Positions 51,801-61,900 of a DNA stretch of 64,000 bases are shown one piece after another; positions within the stretch are counted from its first letter, which is position 1; each line of letters starts with the position of its first letter. Origin of the DNA: Maylandia zebra (lineage: Eukaryota > Chordata > Actinopteri > Cichliformes > Cichlidae); the NCBI RefSeq assembly GCF_041146795.1, contig NC_135177.1:37294560-37358559 (forward strand), written 5' to 3'. The position numbers and the translations under genes are program-made. The notes under the pieces were generated by a model. It did not search any database. It was given only the letters and a program-made list of their open reading frames with translations, and was not told where the DNA came from.

Positions 51801-53996
51801 AACTAGTTCATGCATTTATTACTTCCAGGCTGGACGACTGTAATTCATTATTATCAGGAAGTCCTAAAAACTCCCTGAAAAGCCTTCAGCTGATCCAAAA
51901 TGCTGCAGCAAGAGTCCTGACAGGGACTAGAAAGAGAGAGCAGATTTCTCCTGTTTTGGCTTCCTGTTAAATCCAGAATTCAAAATCCTGCTCCTCACAT
52001 ACAAGGTCTTAAATAATCAGGCCCCATCTTATCTTAATGACCTTGTAGTACCATATCACCCTATTAGAGCACTTCGCTCTCGCTCTGCAGGCCTACTTGT
52101 TGTTCCTAGAGTATTTAAAAGTAGAATGGGAGGCAGAGCCTTCAGTTTTCAGGCCCCTCTTCTGTGGAACCAGCTTCCAGTTTGGATTCAGGAGACAGAC
52201 ACTATCTCTACTTTCAAGATTAGGCTTCAAACTTTCCTTTTTGCTAAAGCATATAGTTAGGGCTGGACCAGGTGACCCTGAATCCTCCCTTAGTTATGCT
52301 GCAATAGACGTAGGCTGCCGGGGGATTCCCATGATGCACTGGGTGTTTCCTTTCCAGTCACCTTTCTCACTCACTATGTGTTAATAGACCTCTCTGCATT
52401 GAATCATATCTGTTATTAACCTCTGTCTCTCTTCCACAGCATCTCTTTATCCTGTCTTCCTTCTCTCACCACAACCAATCACAGCAGATGGCCCCGCCCC
52501 TCCCTGAGCCTGGTTCTGCCGGAGGTTTCTTCCTGTTAAAAGGGAGTTTTTCCTTCCCACTGTCGCCAAAGTGCTGCTCATAGGGGGTCATATGATTGTT
52601 GGGTTTTTCTCTGTATCTATGAAGCGCCTTTAGGCGACTTTTGTTGTGATTTGGCGCTATATAAATAAAATTGAATTGAATTAAACAAAGATAGTGGAGG
52701 GCGTTATACAGCAGTTGTTTTGTTTGACAGCCCTGTTAAAGATTAATATCAGCCTGCACACGCTCCAGAGAGCTTTTCTTCAAATTCTTTAATTCTCACT
52801 CGCTTTTGCAACTTTGTACTTTTGTGTTACTCGCAGCAACAACTCCACCTCATTGTTAGTCCATTTAACACACTCGCTGCTTTTCCTCGACATTTTGCCG
52901 CCACGTTTCAGAGAGCGGGAAAGTAAATAAGCGGCAGAGACAAATGAGGCAGGTCGAATCTTCTTGCGTTTCACGCATGCACAAGAATAATTTACAGTCC
53001 AGTGTGACTCAAACCTCGGCAGAGTCAGAAGGTCGCTGTGTGGCTATCTTTCATTACAGTCTTTGCACCACAGAAGAAAGTGACTCATACGACTTTGATA
53101 ACTTTCAGTAAAAGCTGAACTCAACCTTACCTCCAACATAAAGCTTTGTCTTTGCTTCCTTAAAGTTCTTCCACCCGTCGAGCTTCACTCTGCAGAAGTA
53201 CGTGCCGTTATCAGTCACCTGTACATCCCTGATGAGGAGCGACCCATCCCCCCATCGAGGGTCTCCTTTCAGGGAATGTTTTAAATCGGAAAATGCACAG
53301 GGATTGGCTCCATGCATGGAATAATTTTTTACTGGACAGTCCAAGAACGGAGGAGTGTTTGATGCTGTGAACTTCCATGTGACCTTGATCATTCCTGAAT
53401 AATCCCGTGTGGGGGTGAAGAAGCAGCCGAGGACAGCATCTTCCCCTCTGGAGACTCTGACCCCTGGAGAGACGGTCAGCTTCCATCCAGCTGAGACAGA
53501 ACCTGACAGAACACATCTGGATGGTTATTTTCATGTTTGAACTCACTGCACAGCTCCAACCAGCGACACTGGGACTCTAGCAGACCTCTGAAGATGCTCT
53601 GAGACACCAGCAGCAGGTTCTATAAGACCTGCAGAACATCCTCCAGCCTGCTGCGTCTGGACCAGGAGCCCCTCGGCCTTCAGAGACGCTCCTGGTCCAA
53701 CGAGGACACGTTTATCCATCTGTGGCCTGGTTTGAAAAAGCTCTAACCTCTGTGCTGTGGTGTTCACCACCGACCGCCGTGACTTTCAGTGACGGAAATA
53801 CAAAGCCGTTCCTCATTAAATTCTTATGTCCTGTGTGTCTGAATGAATGACTTAAAGGAAAATCCAGATCTAAAGTCAGGATATCTCTACTGTGAGTCTT
53901 ATGATCCTCTCTGGTGCCATCCTGCTTCAACCCAGATTCAAAGTTCTTACCTGAGACGATCGCACTCAGAATGAGGGAGAAACGCTGCGGCCACAT
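45415..53996 (-). CDS. siglec15l: Siglec-15-like lectin receptor A, tyrosine-bearing tail (seven coding exons plus 3' UTR exon)
   Basis: A minus-strand gene of about 369 residues. Coding exons: 53951-53996, 53131-53502, 50674-51060, 50480-50575, 47717-47809, 46445-46525, 45941-45975. All junctions are phase 1. Residues 1-16 form a signal peptide. Residues 16-139 form a V-set domain with C42-C119, an extra C71/C84 pair and Arg120 in YFCRV, at the place of the sialic-acid-binding Arg of Siglecs. Residues 140-240 form a C2-set domain ([24 protein letters not shown]) as in Siglec-15. The TM segment (about 246-266) is uncharged. The tail has tyrosines at 290, 321, 351 and 362. YSVV (321) is ITIM-like with a non-standard -2 residue, and YSPM (362) is a YxxM motif. 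The role is inferred as a sialic-acid-sensing immune receptor. The tail exons at 46-48 kb are assigned here by phase and because the gene's stop and poly(A) signal follow them; a separate broken gene is the alternative. Confidence 0.8.
45936..45975 (-). CDS. siglec15l: siglec15l A exon 7: C-terminus and stop
   Basis: Acceptor ctttgtttcag; reads (C)[10 protein letters not shown] then TGA at 45941-45943. A donor GCGAG|GTATTA follows the stop and joins the 3' UTR exon. Flanking sequence aligns with the terminal exon of paralogue B. Confidence 0.65.
46445..46525 (-). CDS. siglec15l: siglec15l A exon 6: cytoplasmic tail module 3
   Basis: 81 bases, phase 1-1, acceptor ctgcacctgaag, donor TCCT|GTGAGT. 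Encodes [10 protein letters not shown] ... [11 protein letters not shown]. Confidence 0.65.
46688..47125. repeat. Transposon copy ('actgtatataaa' family) in gene A intron
   Basis: Shares its start with 38180-38960. It includes gccaccagggggcgata (47069-47085), a CTCF-like match probably carried by the repeat. Confidence 0.5.
47395..47475. mobile_element. hAT-like terminus with poly-G run
   Basis: The sequence ccagtagcggttttagatac ... gggcggttgcccgggg followed by a G-run resembles the left end at 15867 (cagtggcggtcctag, poly-C). Fragment only. Confidence 0.5.
47717..47809 (-). CDS. siglec15l: siglec15l A exon 5: cytoplasmic tail module 2
   Basis: 93 bases, phase 1-1, acceptor gtatctgaag, donor TCCT|GTGAGT. 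Encodes [10 protein letters not shown] ... [11 protein letters not shown]. Same pattern as modules 1 and 3. Confidence 0.65.
47845..47940 (-). mobile_element. L2-like LINE 3' tail fragment
   Basis: The sequence ggtttatttatatagcgccaagtcacaac is the reverse complement of the L2-like 3' end. Confidence 0.65.
48236..49131 (+). mobile_element. 'gggtcc'-family repeat carrying a Siglec exon fragment
   Basis: Blocks ttatttt-gaggctctg, cccctgtgg and gtatttaagtcctc, an aataaac signal, and the end gcttttgggtccacgccac ... ccatgaca match the family at 5.8 and 8.0 kb. Inside it, 48798-48961 is lectin-gene sequence. Confidence 0.5.
48798..48961 (-). pseudogene. Orphan fragment of a siglec15l C2/stalk exon
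   Basis: About 164 bases are nearly identical to part of exon 3 of the two lectin genes (compare 50757-50911), reading [18 protein letters not shown] and [12 protein letters not shown] on the minus strand. It contains one extra 9-base cttcactct-type unit in the acidic stalk part and several substitutions. It stops abruptly at both sides, with no splice sites, so it cannot be used as a normal exon. Confidence 0.85.
49132..50010 (+). mobile_element. Second 'gggtcc'-family repeat with degenerate proline-rich frames
   Basis: The right end tattttgggtccacgccacaac ... agccgtgacat repeats the terminus found at 49.1 kb. The interior (ggctctggagagccgtccag, gccatctgg) resembles the interior of 56.4-57.3 kb. 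Frames are broken. Confidence 0.5.
50480..50575 (-). CDS. siglec15l: siglec15l A exon 4: cytoplasmic tail module 1
   Basis: 96 bases, phase 1-1, acceptor ctgtctgaag, donor TCCT|GTGAGT. Encodes [10 protein letters not shown] ... [12 protein letters not shown]. Homologous to paralogue B exon 59738-59827. Confidence 0.7.
50674..51060 (-). CDS. siglec15l: siglec15l A exon 3: C2-set domain plus transmembrane segment
   Basis: Acceptor ttgttcccag, donor CTGA|GTGAGC. The C2 domain has Cys165 and Cys213, an acidic stalk (QSEESEES) and TM segment [17 protein letters not shown]. Confidence 0.9.
51170..51366. mobile_element. DNA transposon remnant, left part (copy A)
   Basis: The sequence ggctacgaccacacgaatgcg ... 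gtccacactgagacgcgttt ... cgtcgtagtgtggacag is typical of a fish DNA transposon. It is continued on the far side of the LINE insertion at 52684-52990. Confidence 0.55.
51367..52683 (+). mobile_element. L2-like LINE, 5'-truncated, inserted in a DNA transposon (copy A)
   Basis: Reverse-transcriptase C-terminal half with [18 protein letters not shown] and the catalytic CYADDTQLY motif. Next come [12 protein letters not shown] and [16 protein letters not shown], then the 3' UTR and the tail ctatataaataaaattgaatt. A TGA after MKPDNTHQ breaks the frame. Copy A also lacks 182 bases present in copy B. Lies in the V-C2 intron of gene A. Confidence 0.9.
52684..52990 (-). mobile_element. DNA transposon remnant with Myb/SANT-like frame start (copy A)
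   Basis: A minus-strand frame at 52789-52974 begins [11 protein letters not shown] and includes [19 protein letters not shown], a tryptophan-led DNA-binding-like start common in fish transposon-derived frames. It is cut off after 61 codons. Not a host gene. Confidence 0.5.
53131..53502 (-). CDS. siglec15l: siglec15l A exon 2: V-set domain
   Basis: Acceptor tgttctgtcag, donor GGAG|GTAAGG. The V-set carries GCFFTP (first Cys), DNGTYFCRV (second Cys and candidate sialic-acid Arg) and WKF. N-glycosylation sequons NYS and NGT. Confidence 0.92.
53951..53996 (-). CDS. siglec15l: siglec15l A exon 1: signal peptide
   Basis: ATG at 53994-53996, [15 protein letters not shown], donor TCAG|GTAAGA, phase 1. 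Identical in paralogue B. Confidence 0.8.
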
Positions 53997-54329
53997 CCTC
54001 AGACTGACAAAGAAATGAAGCCGTCAAACAACAAATTCAGGAAGTGTCAAATGTGTCATTTCTAAATTGATCATTTCCTGTTAGTTAAAGAGAAGAATAA
54101 ATATGTGAGCGAGCCCAGGGCCACCTCAGGGTTTCACACATTTTACTGCCTGTTTTCTTTGTGTTTTCATGTTTGTCAATCAGGACGTTTGCTGGAGTCT
54201 GGTGGTCTTCATCAAAGCCTGTCTCTGTGACGAAGCTGCTTTTCACAGTGTGCTTGTCACTGTGATGATTTCTCTGCTCGATTCTTGATTCATTTGAGTC
54301 TGTGGTTCCTGTTTTGACTGTCTTCTAGT

Positions 54330-54710
54330 GAATTATCCTGAATATAGTCGAATACAAAAGAATAGAATAATCCTTTAATTGTCCCACAAGGGAAATTTGG
54401 TTATATCAGCAGCAAAAACACACATATACAAACAGAACAGAAAAACATTTTTACATATTTACATCATGGACCATAGTTACCAAAGCAGAGTACTGTACAG
54501 GTATTAAAATTAGAATACAGGTGAGTGGCAAAGCCAGGCTGTAGTGTGCAAACAGAGCAGGATACTGAAAGATGTTTAAATAGTTGAGAATATTTAGAAT
54601 GATTAGAAAGGTGCAGATTGTGTGACCGTACCTGTGCATTAAAAAGTAGACCCTAAACAACCAGAGGAGTCTGTTTAGCGACAGGTTGCTTCTCCCGGAG
54701 TAAAGGACCA
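54330..54710 (-). mobile_element. Rex-type LINE 3' tail
   Basis: The sequence aatagaataatcctttaattgtcccacaagggaaatttgg is the reverse complement of a common fish LINE end. The remainder (ttaccaaagcagagtactg) fits its 3' untranslated part. Confidence 0.55.
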
Positions 54711-56420
54711 ACACACTTCAAAACTCCTTTGTCCCGGAGTCTGGTGACGTAGGCGCAACGTTCCCTGTAATGTTTCACGTGTCTGAACACACAAACTCCC
54801 TGAGCGGACACTCGGACCACTGTGAGCGACAGCAGACGTGCACTGTGGTCACGCCAGCATCGAATCATCCAAGTCACATGTTTATTAAAATAATCTAATT
54901 ACAGCATTTATGTTAGACGACTTTTAATTAACTGCTTTAGCCCACTTACAATGAAATTTAAAAAATAAATCTTGTTCATGACCTGCAGCATGTTAACACT
55001 ATTGGAAGCAAAAATAACTTCAACTCCAATAAAGCTCTGACTGTATTCTGAGTCTGAGTCTGGGAGAGAGTCTGTAACTCTGTCTGCAACATACAGTAAA
55101 TAATGACCAATGTTGGGCAGTTAATGATACAGTTACTTCTTCAAAGAAGTAACTGAGTTTTTTGCAGCTGTTTACCTGAATATGCAGCCAAGGGTTTTTT
55201 TAAATAAACATTTCAAACTATTTACAGAACAATCAGCTGTTCTGTTATTTTTTGATTGGTCCACATGGTACATTTGTCCACCAATAGGAAAGGCTGAGGT
55301 TCTTTGGTTTCGTCTTTGCTCGCAGGCTTTCGAGCGTTTTCCTTATCAAACGCAGTTTTTACCGTTTCTTCCTGCAGTAAATATAAACAACGACAGTATT
55401 CAGGAAGAAAAACAAACATTGCAGATATTTTATCATAACTCTGGTTTTACGCGGCCGATCAACACAATTTACAAACTGGTATAAAGTCCACACTTTGTCC
55501 GTCAGTTGTTCCGTCTGTCCTGCTCACATCTCCAATGGTTGTACACGTTGTCATTAACGTGGCTTCACTCCACATCAGCCGCTTTGCTCGCTAAAACACC
55601 GGCACATAAGGACGCTGTCATAGCCTGTCAACCACGTGGATCAGGTGCGTATATACGAGTGTGAATTGCATCATTGGCTGGACTGTGGGATAAGGTGGCA
55701 TCGTTCTGATCCCATACAGGAGCAGCCAGTCACTGACTCACACTGCAGAACAGGATTGTTAAAGTTTAAATTTCAAATCAGGTTGGATTTTTTTTGTGCG
55801 CAATGCAGATTTTCTGTGCGCAGAGACGTGCCAGTAGTGCATAATTGCGCACGCGCAGCTCAGAGGGAACATTGCGTAGGCGGTCAAGATGGCAGCTTGA
55901 ATGGGGAAGCTCCATCACAGTGGCAGCTGATTTGCTTTAGATTTAGAACAGTACGCAGGAAATATCGCCTCAGGAGAGCGGGAAGCTTGAAGAGTCTTTG
56001 TGAAAGCTCATATTGCCGAGTCACAGACAAAAACGTACGCTTCGACAGCAAAATGGCGCTAGCAAGGAACCCTTGGTGAAAGCTAATGATGTACATGTTT
56101 GAGAAGGCCCTGGGAGGCCTGGGGGTCCCAGATTTACTGTTTTACCATTATGCTTTCAGTCTGAGACACATGGTTCACTGGCCCTCCCTCCAGAGCGAGC
56201 CCCCCCATGGTTTAGTCTGGAGAGTACTTTGTGCTCACCACTCCCTCCGATGCACATTTTAACCACCAAGCTCTGAGCAGATATACAAACCCACCCCTTC
56301 TTTCATTCCTGCAGACGGTCTGGAAGAAGGTGGCCTTTTACTGAATTTTAACTCCCACCTTCATACTGAAGCTCTCACGGTCCCTGGGTCTGTGACCCAG
56401 TGTTTTGTTTTCTGTATTGC
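54711..56420. other. Intergenic between lectin genes A and B
   Basis: Includes a transposon-like cagttacttcttcaaagaagtaactgag palindrome at 55128-55157. No exon recognised. Confidence 0.4.
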
Positions 56421-56429
56421 TACTGAGAT

Positions 56430-57310
56430 AGATTTTTGTCATGATTTATCAGTTCTTGGTTTGGGGGTATTTTAGGGTTGAAGTTCTTAGTCTTCTGATT
56501 TCGGTGTTCAAGAGCTGGTCGATTTAGAGACCGTTACTCTCTCCAGGGCCTCTCCAGAGGCTGAGGTTCAGCTCTAGGTGACTCTGGACCCTGGAGACGA
56601 AGAAGCCAGTGCAACCTGTTTTTCCTGAGAGCTTTACTGGGCTGTCTCAGCAGCCGTCCTCTGCTGGAAGCTATAGTGAGTTCATTTGGCCAGCTGAGGA
56701 CTTCATCCTGCTGTAACTGCCTGGGCAGAGCCATCTCTACCAGAGGTCTTCGTACCTGCTGGTCCTGTTTCTGCCTCTGCCGGAGGGTCTGAGGGGCCCG
56801 TCCAGTTGCCTTCTGTTCCCACTGGGGGTTCAGGAGAACCGCGCCAGCATCACGCCACATCAGCTGGGGGTTCTGGTGAGCCTGGCCAGCATCTCCTCGT
56901 GTCTGTTGACGGCTCCGGTGAGTCTGTTCAGCCACCAGCTCCCATGCTGCCATCTGGTCCTGTTCATGCCTCTGTGTTTAAGCCTTGTGTTTGCCTCTGT
57001 TAGTTGGTTTGTCTGCGTACCTTCCCCTGTATTTCTGCTGTGTGTCTCTCCATGTTCCAGGTTCCACGTCTCAGGTTTTCAGGTTTCTTATTGCAGGTTT
57101 TTTTGGTCCTTGTATTATTATTTTGTAGCTGTTCCCAGTTTAGGTTTGGTTAGTGCCGCTCCCTGCCATGCTCTGCCTTGGTTTGTATTTTGTTTTCCTT
57201 TATTAATAAACTTTGTCGCAGCTACGCTGTCGTCAGTGCTTGCGTTTGGGTCCACATCATTCATCTCCTGACGATCTGCCTCGCAGATTGTGACAGAGGT
57301 CTCCATATGA
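56430..57310 (+). mobile_element. 'gggtcc'-family repeat with degenerate frames
   Basis: The interior (gctgaggttcagctctagg, ccatctggtcctgttc) resembles 49.5-49.9 kb. The right end tttattaataaactttgtcg ... gcgtttgggtccacatc ... attgtgaca matches the family terminus. Confidence 0.5.
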
Positions 57311-57950
57311 CTCAGTCCAACACTCTGCATTAATAAGTCTCCATTTTCCTGGAGACTGTGGGTCTAGAGAGGGATACTTGTTCTTGGAGACCTGTATCAG
57401 GGGAGAATTCTCACGTCCTTTAATGACCTTAAACCACAGATTCAGTTTTGGAGGTATTTGCAGCTACAGTATTTATTGCTCAAAACCTTTGGTTCCCCCT
57501 CCACACCACCTCCAAGTACTGACCATCTCAGCTACATCAAGAAAGTGTTTGGGGGAGGTCGTGAGGTCTCTAATTAAAAATTTGTTCCCAAAATCAGGGG
57601 ATGCAACAGGCATGAGCTTACTGCAGCCTTTATTTCATGTGTTTTTCCTTTCAATTTAATCAGCAGCAGCACTATGTATCTATTTGTGGACGTCCCCATG
57701 CCCACATTTAACCTCCATCCACTCTGCCTCCACTAATGGCCCGGGGTGAACAAGGGTTTGGTGGACCAGAGACTGCATGCAGCCCTTGTCCAATCTTGAC
57801 ACCTTACCAGAATGCTGTATGTCCCTCCTGGACCGGGGGAGGGTCCAGAATATTAAACAAATTAAATCTATATGGTTGACATTTTACTCTAAACTGTAAA
57901 ACTTTGTAATTTTGGTATTTTCACTGTAGAGGATGTGCAAATATTAAGGG
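57311..57950. other. Intergenic, nothing recognised
   Basis: No feature assigned. Confidence 0.3.
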
Positions 57951-57954
57951 TAAC

Positions 57955-58135
57955 CAACTGTTGCAGTGCTGTAGAGGTCCTACAATAACACAGAAAACTG
58001 ACAAAACATCAACGATCACGTTTCCCAATGAGCAAGCACTTTGGCGACAGTGGGAAGGAAAAACTTCCTTTTAACAGGAAGAAAACTGCAGAACCAGGGA
58101 GGGGCGGGGCCATCGGCCACGACCATGTTACTGAC
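57955..58135 (-). mobile_element. L2-like LINE 3' UTR fragment
   Basis: The sequence gtgggaaggaaaaacttcct ... aacaggaagaaaactgcag ... ggcggggccat is the reverse complement of the L2-like 3' untranslated segment. Confidence 0.7.
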
Positions 58136-58601
58136 CTGATGCCAGTTAGTCCGGTTAGTTACAAAAATGTTCGTCCAGCTGTTTCACTTTAGTACCACTT
58201 ACCTTTTTTTAAACGTTTCTGACATCAGTGGGCGTGTTTTTCTTTTAATATGGTAAATGTTCTTAGTTTAAAGATTTGATATGTTTGTTGTCGTTTATAA
58301 ATGAAGTTCATGAGATTCTAAAAATTAGCGTTCTATTGTTACATTTTACACTGTGCGCCAACCTTTTCAGAACTTGGGTTTCAGAAAAAAACAAACGTTT
58401 TCAATTTAAAAACATGTCAGCTGTGAGTGTTATTGTTGTGTTTGGATGTGATTGTAGAAACAAAACAACACGAGTCGAGCTTCACATGTTAAAACAGATT
58501 TAATGATTTTTAATTGAGTCATTCGCTGACAAGTTTTACAATAAAACTCACCACACTGGTGAGTTTGTGTCGTCTGACCAATCACAGACTGTGTTTGAAT
58601 G

Positions 58602-58607
58602 TTTATT
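58602..58607 (-). promoter_or_regulatory. siglec15l: Candidate poly(A) signal of lectin gene B
   Basis: Minus-strand AATAAA about 380 bases beyond the stop codon of gene B. Position only. Confidence 0.3.
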
Positions 58608-58982
58608 TTTTTCTGTCTTCATTACAAGTTTTCTCCACAACACTGGAAACAAAATCAATCTCTCCTTAAAACACAGCAGAATAAAGGAATGATGTAATGG
58701 TTTGTGCAATAGCTCAGTAAAAACAATGTGACTGAATATCTTAATTGTGCTTATAAATGTCAGGAACTCTGTTGCTGTTTGTGCTGAAGACAAAGCTTAA
58801 ATGGAAAAGAAGAGAAGACTGGCTTTACAAAGCTTTGACAGGATGCTGCTGTACTTCTGTGGACAGTAAATCATTAAAAGTCTTCAGGCTCTTGGGAAAA
58901 ACAGCCGGGCCTCGTCTCACTGGGTTGTTCCTGAGAACAGGACAATGTTTTCTGACTGGTGTTTTTCCACACCTGGAGTTCC

Positions 58983-58999
58983 TCAGATGGCACATGACC
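58983..58999 (-). CDS. siglec15l: siglec15l B exon 6: C-terminus and stop
   Basis: Acceptor tcgtttcag; reads (G)SCAI then TGA at 58983-58985. Acceptor and upstream intron align with the terminal exon of gene A (gaaac...agttcagccrttaaag on the plus strand). Confidence 0.55.
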
Positions 59000-61900
59000 C
59001 TGAAACGAAATGAAGAGTTCAGCCATTAAAGCCATTATCAGATGACAATATCAATATCATGGTGCTGCAGAGCTGAAAGTGACTTTAATGCCTTTTATAC
59101 TGTACAGTCATATTTTTGGTTTTCATTGGCGCAGATTCAGATCATTTCTTATTTCGTCAGAATAACGAAGGAGCAAAAATGAGACATGTTTAGCCTGACC
59201 AAAATAAAGATATCATCTGTCACAGCATGATTATCAAATGATGCGAGCATCAGGAATGTGGAGGTTCTGCTGTTTCCATTAGTAACAGCTCAGGTGAGGA
59301 AGACGAGGCAGGTGTGAAACCAGCTGTTACCTTGCTGTGTTGTTTATGTGTGGACACTCAGAGCACTTTTACAGTATGGTCTCACCTGGTCGCTCTGTCA
59401 GCTGTCAGCTCCTCACTCACCTGCTTCCTCGTTGGTTTCTGGAGCTGAAAGAAAAAAAATCTCATCTGAGGTGAAAACAGCTGCTTTGCTCACAGGATTC
59501 GTTTCATTTCCAGTCGAAACAGCAGAGAATCCTCACGGATGGACTCGCTGCTACAGGTCCTCTCAGGTCTGTGCATAAAGGTGACCTGCTCTGCTCGTTC
59601 CCACATTCACTGTCTAAAATTATCCTTCTTGGTCTCATGCTGGCCCCTCAGCGTTGTTGTTTCAGATCAATGAATTCTTTATTGATTTCTTTTCACATCC
59701 ATGAAAAAGCTGAAACTTTAGAAGCTTTGGGACTCACGGGAAGTGGAGTCGGACATGGCGCCGGCTGAATGAACTGTCTGAGGATTTCCTGCTGCGGAGT
59801 CTGAGACCTGCTGCTGACAACTGTTTCCTTCACACACAAACAAGATGACAACAATGACTGAAAGACTCCAGCTGCCTCAAACTAAGCTCTGAACAGGCCA
59901 CAGGTTGTTTTATGTTGCAATATCTGGAGTGACCACTAAGAGAACCTGGCAGCACTGAGTAGAAACAGGAGCTCACTCAGGCAGTAAAAGACGATTCCTG
60001 CGATCAGGATCAGGAGAGTGATGACACCACGCACGATCAGAGGGATCTTCAGAGAGTCGCTCTCTTCACTCTCTTCACTCTGATCCTGAGGCTCTCTGGT
60101 TGGATACGTCCTCTCCGTGTGGTTTAGTGCACTCTCCGCCCTGCAGGTGAGCTCCTCCTCCTCCAGGTACGGCACACAGCTGGTCACATGGTACGGGCTG
60201 GACTGTGAGGACTCACCCTTGTTCTCTAACATGCGTCTGGAGGCCAACAGCCACATAATCTTAGGCGGCGGGTTACCTTCAGCTTGACACTGCAGCCTCC
60301 GGGGGGCGCTGTCTGAGCCACAGGGCATCTCCACCACAGAGAGGTTCAGGATGTGAGGCTCAGCTGGGAACAAGAAGCAGAAAAGTGATCTGATTAAAAA
60401 TGGTTTTCCATCATGTGACACCTTAAACCAGCCTGGCATGAAACGCTCTCTGCTCCATTCACCCTGTTTGTTCATTGGCTTCCAGCCATGAGCCTGCGGC
60501 TACGACCACACGAATGCGTTTTAGTTTGGAAACATCGTTTTCTCTCCATTTGCCCTCCCGTCCACACTGAGACGCGTTTTCCCCGAAGGAATACGAAGCA
60601 TTTTGAAAACGGTGCTTTCGCGTCGTAGTGTGGACAGCAAAAACGGAGACTTTTGAAAATGATGACGCATGTTAGCCATGTGATGCAGTCATGTGGCCAA
60701 TTATTAGAACATGCTGTAGGTATTACAGGTACTGCACTGCAGTGGTTTGTATCATATCTATCTAATAGACTCCAGTTTGTGCATGTAAATGGAGAGTCCT
60801 CTTCACACACTGAGGTTAATTATGGAGTTCCACAGGGTTCAGTGCTAGGACCAATTCTGTTTACATTATACATGCTTCCCTTAGGCAGCATCATTAGAAG
60901 ACATAGCATACATTTACACTGCTATGCAGATGACACCCAGCTCTATCTGTCCATGAAGCCAGATAACACACACCAATGAGTTAAACTGCAGGAATGTCTT
61001 AAAGACATAAAGACCTGGATGGCCGCTAACTTTCTGCTTCTTCATTCAGATCAAACTGAGGTTATTGTACTCGGCCCTGAAAAGCTTAGAAATATGGTAT
61101 CTAAGCAGATTCTTACTCTGGATGGCATTACCTTGGCCTCCAGTAACACTGTGAGGAACCTTGGAGTCATGTTTGACCAGGACATGTCCTTCAATGCACA
61201 TATTAAACAAATATGTAAGACTGCGTTCTTCCATTTGTGCAACATCTCTAAAGTTAGAAATATCCTGTCTCAGAGTGACGCTGAAAAACTAGTTCATGCA
61301 TTTATTACTTCCAGGCTGGACGACTGTAATTCATTATTATCAGGAAGTCCTAAAAACTCCCTGAAAAGCCTTCAGCTAATCCAAAATGCTGCAGCAAGAG
61401 TCCTGACAGGGACTAGAAAGAGAGAGCAGATTTCTCCTGTTTTGGCTTCCTGTTAAATCCAGAATTCAAAATCCTGCTCCTCACATACAAGGTCTTAAAT
61501 AATCAGGCCCCATCTTATCTTAATGACCTTGTAGTACCATATCACCCTATTAGAGCACTTCGCTCTCGCTCTGCAGGCCTACTTGTTGTTCCTAGAGTAT
61601 TTAAAAGTAGAATGGGAGGCAGAGCCTTCAGTTTTCAGGCCCCTCTTCTGTGGAACCAGCTTCCAGTTTGGATTCAGGAGACAGACACTATCTCTACTTT
61701 CAAGATTAGGCTTCAAACTTTCCTTTTTGCTAAAGCATATAGTTAGGGCTGGACCAGGTGACCCTGAATCCTCCCTTAGTGATGCTGCAATAGACATAGG
61801 CTGCCGGGGATTCCCATGATGCATTGAGTTTTTCCTTTCCAGTCACCTTTCTCACTCACTATGCATTAATAGACCTCTCTGCATTGAATCATATCTGTTA

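Larger units (their letters stand above)
50659..54260. repeat. Segmental duplication, copy A
   Basis: About 3.6 kb, nearly identical to 59962-63745. It contains exons 1-3 of lectin gene A, their introns and nested transposons. It differs from copy B by a 182-base deletion at about 51797-51800 plus scattered substitutions. Homology ends within about 15 bases 3' of the TM-exon donor on one side, and upstream of the signal exon on the other. Confidence 0.93.

Noticed and set aside
52789-52974. 61-codon frame [11 protein letters not shown]... (also 62274-62459) as a possible host gene
   Set aside because: Duplicated with the intron, truncated, and shaped like a transposon-encoded DNA-binding start.
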